DNA from: Saprospiraceae bacterium
GTDB taxonomy: Bacteria > Bacteroidota > Bacteroidia > Chitinophagales > Saprospiraceae
Assembly: GCA_020436955.1 (NCBI GenBank)
Contig: JAGQWW010000107.1
Span: 1-8,098 of the forward strand
Length of the DNA stretch: 8,098 bases
Direction of reading: 5' to 3'
Shown here piece after piece: positions 1 through 5,534 of the stretch (positions within the stretch are counted from its first letter, which is position 1; every line of letters starts with the position of its first letter). The notes below the pieces were generated by a model. The model did no database searches, was not told where the DNA came from, and saw nothing but the letters and a program-made list of their open reading frames with translations. The position numbers and the translations under genes were made by a program.

Positions 1-1186
1 TATTACCGCTATTGTCAGTAGCACGGAATGTTCTGGTGATAGTAACTACACCACAACCATTTCCAACTACAGTTTCATCAATCAAATTAACATTTGGGAA
101 AGGATCACAGTTATCTTCCGCAATTGGAGCAGCAATCAAATCAGGATCAACTGTACAGTCGATAGTGATAACATCACCCTGCTGCAACAATGCACCTGTC
201 TTAGGATCGCGGTACTCAACCTCACAATTGATTACTGGTCTCGCTTTATCTTCCAAAGTGATAGAACCCCAACAAGAGTTAATAATTCCTCCGTTGAAGT
301 CATAATAAGTCACCTTAGTAGTAAGGGTTCTACCTAAATAAGCAGAAGCATCGAAATGAGTCTCCTGGTCAAGGTATGTAAGTGGGTTAGAAAGGTGTAC
401 CAATCTGTTACCACTTTTTACTTCTAGTGTTGCATACTGTACATCACAAGGCAAACCTCTGTTTGCATCTGAAGTTCCCTCCAAAATCATATCAAGGGTA
501 ACTGCAGCCTGACAAATATTCAAGTCTGGAGTGATAGACAATTGTACATTGTCATTACATGCCAAAGCGTGAGTGGTATATGCAGGATTACAAGCAGCAA
601 TACCAAATTCGCCAATTGCAAATCCGTTAGCTGCAGGGTCAGCAGTAATTACGATTTGAGTAAGTACCGCAGCACCTGGCTGTGTTACATAAAATCCAAA
701 ATAATTAGCACCCGCCAATCCATTAGTATTAATAGGACCGGAAGTCGTACCATTATTTGCTACTGCTTCAACTGTAAAAGTTGCAAATGCCTCAGGCTCA
801 GCATAAAAATAAAATGCTCTAGTACCTGCAGGAAGGTTAATGGTTACAGAAGCATTAGCATCTGAGTTAAAGTAAACGTCACCAGTATAACCGTGTGACC
901 AAGACGCCCAACCATTACCGATCCTTCTGTGGTTAAGACTAGGAACTAATCCAATCGTTCCACCTAGTGGAGATTCTGCATTAGAAACATTTTGAAACAG
1001 GGGTCTCGGATCTGCATCAAAAGCTGTCATAGTGTAAATTCCAAGCGTACTTGGAGGTGCCGCAGTACCCGGGGATCCGTCAAATGCAACTTGTGCATTC
1101 AAACCCAAACCAAGCGTGCTCAAAAGCAAGCCCAGGCTAAGCAGCAGTTTCATGGGGTGTAAGAATGTAAAATTCAAATGTTTCAT
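1..1186 (-). CDS. Large secreted/surface protein with HYR-like Cys-rich repeats, N-terminal part (3' end off the window)
   Basis: The first 395 codons of a protein that continues past the left edge. The reading frame was assembled from the reverse strand and is open throughout. Residues 12-31 (MKLLLSLGLLLSTLGLGLNAQ) form a typical signal peptide with likely cleavage near A31. Met1 at 1186 is the first start; Met12 at 1153 gives a cleaner signal peptide and is a real alternative. Residues about 50-197 look like a beta-sandwich domain (GNGWASWSHGYTGDVYF, RAFYFYAEPEAFATFTVEA, FAIGEFGIAAC) of the kind found N-terminally in secreted proteins. From residue 209 comes the pattern ACNDNVQLS, VTLDMILEG, INSCWGSITLEDKARPVI, DCTVDPDL, AEDNCDPFPNVNLIDE, ITRTFRATDNSGN, typical of repeat units in very long Saprospiraceae surface proteins. 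Export by type IX secretion is inferred from the family; the C-terminal sorting domain would lie outside the window. Role (adhesion, gliding or matrix) cannot be read from this part. Confidence 0.85.
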   Translation of the reverse strand, partial: MKHLNFTFLHPMKLLLSLGLLLSTLGLGLNAQVAFDGSPGTAAPPSTLGIYTMTAFDADPRPLFQNVSNAESPLGGTIGLVPSLNHRRIGNGWASWSHGYTGDVYFNSDANASVTINLPAGTRAFYFYAEPEAFATFTVEAVANNGTTSGPINTNGLAGANYFGFYVTQPGAAVLTQIVITADPAANGFAIGEFGIAACNPAYTTHALACNDNVQLSITPDLNICQAAVTLDMILEGTSDANRGLPCDVQYATLEVKSGNRLVHLSNPLTYLDQETHFDASAYLGRTLTTKVTYYDFNGGIINSCWGSITLEDKARPVINCEVEYRDPKTGALLQQGDVITIDCTVDPDLIAAPIAEDNCDPFPNVNLIDETVVGNGCGVVTITRTFRATDNSGN

Positions 1187-1319
1187 AAGATTATAATTTG
1201 TTAATGTTGATTTACCTTATAAAATCAAGTTATTCGAAATGCCTTTTCAGGCGATTTTCAAAACCGGTAAGGAGACCAAATCCAAAAGGATCTTGAAATG
1301 TAATTTCAGGCAGGAACTA

Positions 1320-1367
1320 TCAAAAGGCAAACACAACCGGACAGACCACAGGCAGGATACCTGTCAT
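1320..1367 (-). CDS. Possible 15-residue hydrophobic leader peptide (second of a tandem pair)
   Basis: The ORF reads MTGILPVVCPVVFAF and ends in TGA. Its ATG follows directly on the TAA of the upstream 16-codon ORF (TAAATG), an arrangement suited to translational re-initiation. Apart from the start it has no ribosome-binding site of its own. The peptide is almost entirely hydrophobic. At this length a chance ORF is quite possible, so the call rests only on the tandem arrangement and the position in the surface-protein leader. Confidence 0.15.
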   Translation of the reverse strand: MTGILPVVCPVVFAF

Positions 1368-1418
1368 TTAATCTTTAGTCCGAGATAAAAAGGAAGTTGC
1401 GTAAGTTTTGTAGTTCAT
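1368..1418 (-). CDS. Possible 16-residue leader peptide with a strong Shine-Dalgarno
   Basis: The ORF reads MNYKTYATSFLSRTKD and ends in TAA. Upstream is AAAAAAGGAGTCCC before the ATG, so GGAG lies four bases from the start. This is notable because the full-size genes in this window lack such a site. It begins about 16 bases downstream of the TAGTTTTG box at 1434-1441, so it would be the first translatable ORF on that transcript, roughly 180 bases before the surface-protein ATG. It may be a leader peptide coupling translation to expression of the surface gene, or a chance ORF. Confidence 0.25.
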   Translation of the reverse strand: MNYKTYATSFLSRTKD

Positions 1419-1433
1419 GGGACTCCTTTTTTC

Positions 1434-1461
1434 CAAAACTAACTGGATACTATATATCCAA
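1434..1461 (-). promoter_or_regulatory. Candidate Bacteroidota promoter for the surface protein leader
   Basis: Read on the minus strand this is TTG (1461-1459), a 17-base spacer, then TAGTTTTG (1441-1434), an exact match to the TAnnTTTG -7 box with a TTG at an acceptable distance. Transcription would start near 1428, giving a leader of about 240 bases before the surface-protein ATG at 1186. The inverted repeat TGGATA-CTATA-TATCCA (1444-1460) fills the spacer and could be an operator. Confidence 0.5.
1444..1460. repeat. Inverted repeat TGGATA-N5-TATCCA in the promoter spacer
   Basis: The two 6-base arms are perfectly complementary around CTATA. The repeat lies between the -33 TTG and the -7 box of the candidate minus-strand promoter, a position where a bound dimeric regulator would directly affect polymerase. 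A partly similar sequence, TTGGATATTATACCCAA, lies at 1515-1531 beside the second TAnnTTTG box. Confidence 0.45.
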
Positions 1462-1476
1462 TATGTATAGAATCAC

Positions 1477-1495
1477 CTGCCTACAACATAGGCAG
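1477..1495. repeat. Hairpin CTGCCTA-CAACA-TAGGCAG
   Basis: A perfect 7-base-pair stem with a 5-base loop. It lies between the two candidate promoters and would be transcribed only from the upstream box at 1507-1514. No U-tract follows on either strand, so it does not look like an intrinsic terminator. It could be an operator or an RNA structure. Confidence 0.5.
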
Positions 1496-1506
1496 ATGAA
1501 TTGATG

Positions 1507-1514
1507 CAAAGTTA
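1507..1514 (-). promoter_or_regulatory. Second candidate -7 box upstream of the surface protein
   Basis: The minus strand reads TAACTTTG, an exact TAnnTTTG match. The nearest TTG (1531-1529) leaves a spacer of only 14 bases, shorter than usual, so this is weaker than the box at 1434-1441. If used, it would give a leader of about 310 bases that includes the 1477-1495 hairpin. Confidence 0.3.
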
Positions 1515-1657
1515 TTGGATATTATACCCAAGAACCTACCCTGTTACAGGTATTTTACACCTTAGTATTTTTTGTAAGATATAATCGCCACTACTTTAGT
1601 GTATAACCGACTTTAATAAATCATTAAAATCCGCGTCAATACTCAACTTTAACATTT

Positions 1658-1688
1658 AAAAAAGCATGGCTGGTTTACATTTAAACCA
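1658..1688 (-). terminator. Weak candidate terminator after the response regulator
   Basis: On the minus strand, 36 bases after the regulator stop codon, TGGTTTA and TAAACCA form a 7-base-pair stem around a 4-base loop (1688-1671). Eight to twelve bases later comes a run of six T (1663-1658). The stem is AT-rich and the gap before the T run is longer than ideal, so termination may be partial. Confidence 0.35.
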
Positions 1689-1723
1689 CTAGGAAAAGGA
1701 GGAAGGAAAAGGCAATATTTTTA

Positions 1724-2395
1724 TTAAACCAGGTCATTTTCATAAGCTACCTTTAAGAGGGCAGCCGTATTACTCACTCCCAGCTTTCGCATGATGTTTT
1801 TTCTATGCACACTTACCGTTTGATCACTTATGAAAAGTGCTTTAGCAATTTCTTTATTACTCAAAGCTTGAGAAATCAATTGAAGCACTTCTATTTCGCG
1901 AGCAGTAAGGTGATATTTCTGCATAAATTTATCCGTAAAGGAAGAGCGTTCTTTTTTCTTTCTGGGACCATTTTCGCCCGGCAAAAGATTCAAAACCACT
2001 CCGGTTCCCATAAAGGTCTGGCCTGTCAACACTTCGTCAACTGCTTCAAAAACCTCTTCTATTGGGTTACCTTTTAAAATATAGCCGTCCAGACCGGACT
2101 TAAAGGCTGATTTGACAATCTTTGGATCATCAAACATCGTCAATGCTATGACCCTGGTGTCAGGAAATTTCTTTTTTATTTCAGGTAGTACTTCAAGACC
2201 ATCACCCTCAGGCAGGTTCAAATCTAAAAAGACCAGATCAGCTTTATTTTGCCATAGCAAAACCAAAAGATCTTTACCGGATTTTGCCTCGCCCACCACT
2301 TCAAACGGCCTTTCCTCACTCATGGAGAGGATAGCCTTCAAACCTTCACAAAAAACATGGTGATCTTCAGCTATAACTACTTTTACGGAATTCAT
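1724..2395 (-). CDS. NarL/FixJ-family two-component response regulator
   Basis: A 223-residue DNA-binding response regulator. The receiver domain spans about residues 1-125, with acidic residues E10 and D11, phosphoacceptor D58 in LVFLDLNLP, T86 in ALTMF and K108 in GYILK, so all residues for phosphorylation and switching are present. A charged linker (about 140-155, PRKKKER) leads to a LuxR-type helix-turn-helix at 163-205 (LTAREIEVLQLISQALSNKE, then ISDQTVSVHRKNIMRKLGV). Length and layout are those of the family. The partner histidine kinase is not in the window, so the stimulus is unknown. The next gene downstream on the same strand is the surface protein, 537 bases away, making it a plausible but unproven target. 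No TAnnTTTG box was found in the 215 bases upstream, and there is no Shine-Dalgarno before the ATG. Confidence 0.93.
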   Translation of the reverse strand: MNSVKVVIAEDHHVFCEGLKAILSMSEERPFEVVGEAKSGKDLLVLLWQNKADLVFLDLNLPEGDGLEVLPEIKKKFPDTRVIALTMFDDPKIVKSAFKSGLDGYILKGNPIEEVFEAVDEVLTGQTFMGTGVVLNLLPGENGPRKKKERSSFTDKFMQKYHLTAREIEVLQLISQALSNKEIAKALFISDQTVSVHRKNIMRKLGVSNTAALLKVAYENDLV

Positions 2396-2571
2396 GGGAT
2401 ATGGGATTTGTTATGTCGTAAAAGCCTGTGTTTGGATACTTCTGCATTGTTATTGCAAAAGCCTTTCCAAATAATTTAAATCTGGTATTTTTTATAAAAA
2501 AAAATTTCCTAATCTATCCCCATGAACATTGATTATCAAATATTTATATAATTTTCAAACATGAATTTTAA

Positions 2572-2589
2572 AGTAGAATTAATTCTACT
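2572..2589. terminator. Perfect 18-base palindrome after fadH (weak terminator or operator)
   Basis: AGTAGAATTAATTCTACT is fully self-complementary. It lies 22 bases past the fadH stop codon. As RNA it would form a 7-base-pair stem with a TTAA loop, but only TTTAAAATT follows on the minus strand, so it is a poor intrinsic terminator. It is also about 180 bases upstream of the response regulator ATG, where a perfect palindrome could be a binding site for a dimeric protein. Both readings remain open. Confidence 0.35.
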
Positions 2590-2610
2590 CAATGTATATT
2601 TTTAATTTTT

Positions 2611-4629
2611 TTACAAGCTAATTGCGAGCCTGGTGCCCTGATCAATTGCTCTTTTTGCATCCAGTTCACCTGCCTCTAAAGCACCACCAATTATGTGCCC
2701 GGATAATCCATTTTCTTTGATTTCATCGAACAGTTTATTTTGTGAAAACTGCCCTGCACAAACAATGATATGATCCGCTTCCAACAATTTTTTTTCACCT
2801 TCCATTTGCACCCAAATACCTTCCTTGGTTATTTCATTGTAGTTGACACCTGACAATGTTTTTACCCCTGCCAACTGCAAGGTGCGACGGTGAATCCATC
2901 CCGTTGTTTTGCCAAGGGTTTTCCCGGGTTTACTACTTTTTCTTTGTAACATAGTAATTTGACGATTGGGCATTACCGGATGTGGTTTAATAAGGCCGCC
3001 TCTGGCTTCCAATGCCATGTCAACACCCCATGCTTTTGAAAAGTCTTCCACATTCTCTGCTGTATGTTCACCGTGATGCACCAATAAATCCGCGACGTCA
3101 AAACCTATTCCTCCAGCACCGATAATAACAATTTTTTCGCCCAGGCGCTCAGGGTGTATTATTGCTTCAGGATAGGTTATCACATTTGGACCATCTTCTC
3201 CGGGTATCCCGGTCTTACGTGGAGCTACACCCGTACTAATCACTATTTCATCAAAACCTGCGCTTTTTAAAAAGGATGCATCAACCGGATGTTCCATGTA
3301 AATTTTCACATGGTGCTTTTCCAGCATCGTCTTGAAATAGCGGATGGTTTCATTAAATTCTTCCTTACCCGGAATTTTCCTTGCAAGGTTAAACTGCCCT
3401 CCGATTTCTTTTTCCTTTTCAAAAAGATGCACCTCATGGCCTCTTTCTGCAGCTGTCACTGCACAGGCAAGCCCGGCAGGACCGGCACCCACCACAGCTA
3501 TCTTCTTTTTAGTCTGGGCAGGCTCAATTTTAAATTCTGTTTCATGGCATGCCCTTGGATTTACCAGACAACTAGCCAATTTATTTGAAAAGATGTGATC
3601 CAGGCACGCCTGGTTACAAGCTATACAGGTGTTAATTTCATTTTCTATGCCTTGAATAGCTTTATTGACCAATTCGGGGTCAGCCAACATAGGCCTGGCC
3701 ATACTTACCATATCGGCACAACCGTCTGAAAGAATTTTTTCAGCAACTGAAGGCATATTAATACGGTTGGTCGTGATGAGTGGAATGGAAACCTTTCCCA
3801 TCAATCGTTTTGTAACCCAGGCAAAGCCTCCCCGAGGCACCATCGTTGCTATGGTAGGAATTCGGGCTTCATGCCAACCAATACCAGTATTAATAATAGT
3901 AGCACCTGCCTTTTCAATTTCCTTTGCCAAATATTCTACCTCTTCCCAACTACTCCCATCCTGGATCAAGTCTAGCATAGAAAGTCTATATATAATGATA
4001 AAATCATTACCGACAGCGGCACGGGTTTGTCTTACAATTTCAATTGGAAAGCGAATCCGGTTTTCAAAACTGCCTCCCCATTCGTCGTCTCTTTTATTGG
4101 TATGGCTTACAATAAACTGGTTTATCAAATATCCCTCAGAACCCATTATTTCCACACCATCATAGTTTGCTTTTTTAGCCAGCACTGCAGCTTTCACAAA
4201 ATCTCCAATGGTGCGCCGCACACCCCTTTTACTTAACTTCCATGGCTTGAAGGGAGAGATGGGAGATTTGATAGGTGAAGGCGCCACACAAACCGGATGA
4301 TATCCATATCGCCCTGCGTGTAATAATTGCAAGCAGATTTTTCCTTCAGCCTCATGTACGGCACGGGTTACAATTTTGTGTTTAGCTACCTCCCTGCTGT
4401 TGGTCATTTTACCACCAAATGGTTTTAGCCATCCATTTATATTGGGTGAAAAACCTCCGGTTACAATCAGACCTACCCCACCTTTTGCTCGTTCAGCATA
4501 AAATGCAGCCATTTTTTCAAATCCATTCTTTGCTTCTTCCAGACCGGTATGCATACTTCCCATCAGCACTCTGTTTTTTATGGTGGTAAAGCCCAGATCC
4601 AGAGGAGATAGCAAATTAGGGTATTTCAT
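2611..4629 (-). CDS. fadH: NADPH-dependent 2,4-dienoyl-CoA reductase
   Basis: Reduces 2,4-dienoyl-CoA intermediates during beta-oxidation of unsaturated fatty acids, using NADPH, FAD, FMN and a 4Fe-4S cluster in the cytoplasm. At 672 residues it equals the E. coli FadH length, and the N-terminus (MKYPNLLSPLDLGFTTIKNR) aligns from the first residue, fixing the start. Residues 1-365 are the Old Yellow Enzyme-type FMN barrel with catalytic Y167 (MGSEGYLIN) and H253 (TGIGWHEARIP). Cluster cysteines are C335, C338, C342 and C354 (CIACNQACLD and SCLVNPRACHE). Residues from 377 hold the FAD Rossmann motif VGAGPAGLA, and a second motif, IIGAGGIGFD, serves nucleotide binding. Strong conservation extends to the C-terminus (VCAGQF, DAKRAIDQGTRLA). 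No other beta-oxidation gene is adjacent. It stands alone, divergent from ctc; no convincing promoter box was found in the 197-base gap on its strand. Confidence 0.96.
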   Translation of the reverse strand: MKYPNLLSPLDLGFTTIKNRVLMGSMHTGLEEAKNGFEKMAAFYAERAKGGVGLIVTGGFSPNINGWLKPFGGKMTNSREVAKHKIVTRAVHEAEGKICLQLLHAGRYGYHPVCVAPSPIKSPISPFKPWKLSKRGVRRTIGDFVKAAVLAKKANYDGVEIMGSEGYLINQFIVSHTNKRDDEWGGSFENRIRFPIEIVRQTRAAVGNDFIIIYRLSMLDLIQDGSSWEEVEYLAKEIEKAGATIINTGIGWHEARIPTIATMVPRGGFAWVTKRLMGKVSIPLITTNRINMPSVAEKILSDGCADMVSMARPMLADPELVNKAIQGIENEINTCIACNQACLDHIFSNKLASCLVNPRACHETEFKIEPAQTKKKIAVVGAGPAGLACAVTAAERGHEVHLFEKEKEIGGQFNLARKIPGKEEFNETIRYFKTMLEKHHVKIYMEHPVDASFLKSAGFDEIVISTGVAPRKTGIPGEDGPNVITYPEAIIHPERLGEKIVIIGAGGIGFDVADLLVHHGEHTAENVEDFSKAWGVDMALEARGGLIKPHPVMPNRQITMLQRKSSKPGKTLGKTTGWIHRRTLQLAGVKTLSGVNYNEITKEGIWVQMEGEKKLLEADHIIVCAGQFSQNKLFDEIKENGLSGHIIGGALEAGELDAKRAIDQGTRLAISL

Positions 4630-4690
4630 TATGTTAGGATTTGAATGGTTGGTATGGCACTTTTTTACACTCCCAAAATAGGTCGGAAAT

Positions 4691-4757
4691 AAAAAAAAAT
4701 AGAAAACTTGAAAAAAATAATGGAAAATGCGTGAAAATCAGTTTTTTAAATACAAAA
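4691..4757. promoter_or_regulatory. Helically phased A/T-tracts upstream of ctc
   Basis: Seven A- or T-tracts of four to nine bases are centred at about 4695, 4704.5, 4714, 4725.5, 4735.5, 4744.5 and 4755.5, so successive spacings are 9 to 11.5 bases, close to one helical turn. Such phasing is known to produce intrinsically curved DNA. It lies directly upstream of the ctc promoter box and within the divergent fadH-ctc gap, where it may act like an UP element or a nucleoid-protein site. The curvature itself is inferred. Confidence 0.5.
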
Positions 4758-4762
4758 TATAC

Positions 4763-4770
4763 TATCTTTG
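4763..4770 (+). promoter_or_regulatory. ctc promoter -7 box TATCTTTG
   Basis: An exact TAnnTTTG match followed by CA, a very typical form in this phylum. No TTG lies at the -33 distance; only a T-rich CAGTTTTTT is there, so the upstream contribution may come from the phased A-tracts. Transcription would start near 4777, giving a 5' leader of about 50 bases before the ATG at 4827. Confidence 0.7.
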
Positions 4771-4826
4771 CACGCCTTTTTGAAGAAGGAATTAAATTAA
4801 TAATCGAAAAGTAACACGTTTTTGTC

Positions 4827-5468
4827 ATGCAAACAATAGAAGTCAACGGTGAAGCAAGGGAAGGACTTGGTAAAAGAGCTACCAAAGCGGTAAGAAACAG
4901 TGGAAAGATTCCTTGTGTAATTCACGGAGACAATGAAACCCTTCATTTCACCACGACCCTAAACGACGTGCGTCACCTTATCTATACGCCAGAATTTAAA
5001 TTGGCTGATGTAAAAATAGATGGTAAAGGACGCCAATGTTTCGTTAAAGAAATCCAGTTCCACCCGGTAACTGATGAAATTCTTCACTTGGATCTAATGG
5101 AATTGGTACCAGGCAGAACCATCAAAGTTGAAGTTCCTTTGAAATTTAGAGGTACTTCACCAGGTGTACGTACTGGTGGAAAATTGATTCAGAGTGTTCG
5201 TAGAATCAAGATCAAGACTACTCCTGAGAATTTGATTGACGCACTATACGCTGATATTTCTAAACTTAAATTGGGTCAGGCAGTTCGTGTAAGAGATATC
5301 GACGCAGTTGACGGTATTGAGATCATGAACTCACCTGGTATTCCAATCGCATCTGTTGAAATCCCACGTGCACTTAGAAGTGCAAATGCTGCTGCTGCTA
5401 AAGCAGGTGCTGGCGCTGGTGATGATGAAGATAGCGAAGGAGGAGAAGAAGACGGAGGAGAAGAATAA
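4827..5468 (+). CDS. ctc: 50S ribosomal protein L25/general stress protein Ctc
   Basis: A 5S rRNA-binding protein of the large ribosomal subunit, long (Ctc/TL5) form. Residues 1-95 are the 5S rRNA-binding domain, with the signature REGLGKRATKAVRNSGKIPCVIHG (11-34) and EIQFHPVTDEILHLDLMEL (75-93). Residues about 98-182 are the additional C-terminal beta domain (VEVPLKFRGTSPGVRTGG, then IEIMNSPGIPIASVEIP). An Ala/Gly linker (186-198) leads to an acidic tail, DDEDSEGGEEDGGEE, a common feature of this family in Bacteroidota. The tail is encoded by a near-tandem 15-base repeat (GGAGGAGAAGAA at 5439-5450 and 5454-5465). The start has no Shine-Dalgarno; the upstream bases are A/T-rich. It is followed by a strong terminator, so it is probably transcribed mainly alone. 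Confidence 0.95.
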   Translation: MQTIEVNGEAREGLGKRATKAVRNSGKIPCVIHGDNETLHFTTTLNDVRHLIYTPEFKLADVKIDGKGRQCFVKEIQFHPVTDEILHLDLMELVPGRTIKVEVPLKFRGTSPGVRTGGKLIQSVRRIKIKTTPENLIDALYADISKLKLGQAVRVRDIDAVDGIEIMNSPGIPIASVEIPRALRSANAAAAKAGAGAGDDEDSEGGEEDGGEE

Positions 5469-5490
5469 TTTCTTCCTACAATATAAAATG

Positions 5491-5529
5491 GAGACGTAAG
5501 GAGTATTTCTTACGTCTCTTTTTATTTTT
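5491..5529 (+). terminator. Strong intrinsic terminator after ctc
   Basis: GAGACGTAAG (5491-5500) and CTTACGTCTC (5509-5518) form a perfect 10-base-pair stem with an 8-base loop, directly followed by TTTTTATTTTT. It lies 22 bases after the ctc stop and ends five bases before the next ATG, separating ctc from the amidase-pth pair. Confidence 0.92.
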
Positions 5530-5530
5530 G
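5523..5530 (+). promoter_or_regulatory. TAnnTTTG box inside the terminator U-tract, before the amidase ATG
   Basis: TATTTTTG matches TAnnTTTG exactly and ends four bases before the ATG at 5535. If used, transcription would begin at or next to the ATG, producing a leaderless mRNA. No TTG is present at the -33 distance, and a T-rich tract gives such matches easily, so this is tentative. It would explain how the amidase is expressed behind a strong terminator. Confidence 0.35.
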
Positions 5531-5534
5531 TGGT

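Larger units (their letters stand above)
1187..1723. other. 537-base gene-poor leader between the response regulator and the surface protein
   Basis: No conventional gene is visible on either strand. On the minus strand, which leads into the surface protein, it holds two TAnnTTTG boxes (1434-1441 and 1507-1514), an inverted repeat at 1444-1460, a hairpin at 1477-1495, two tiny ORFs (1320-1418) and a small GCCT-GAAA-AGGC hairpin at 1241-1252, whose GAAA loop is GNRA-like. The 9-mer CAGGCAGGA occurs at 1307-1315 and 1349-1357, and related GGCAG cores recur in the 1477-1495 hairpin. The combination suggests a long regulated 5' leader, but no known riboswitch class was recognised. Confidence 0.5.

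Noticed and set aside
12..865. Open frames on the plus strand (12-305 and 542-865)
   Set aside because: They are antisense to the surface protein, whose frame has a signal peptide and recognisable repeat motifs. Their translations are low-complexity Ser/Thr/Cys-rich with no motif.
2488..2501. TTTTTT-AT-AAAAAA palindrome upstream of the response regulator
   Set aside because: A symmetric AT-run is expected in an AT-rich spacer, and no promoter box or GC stem accompanies it.
3289..4236. Several plus-strand open frames inside fadH
   Set aside because: They are antisense to a gene with full-length homology and catalytic residues, and show no domain of their own.
4674..4680. Minus-strand TATTTTG as a fadH promoter
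   Set aside because: It is one base short of TAnnTTTG and has no TTG at the -33 distance.
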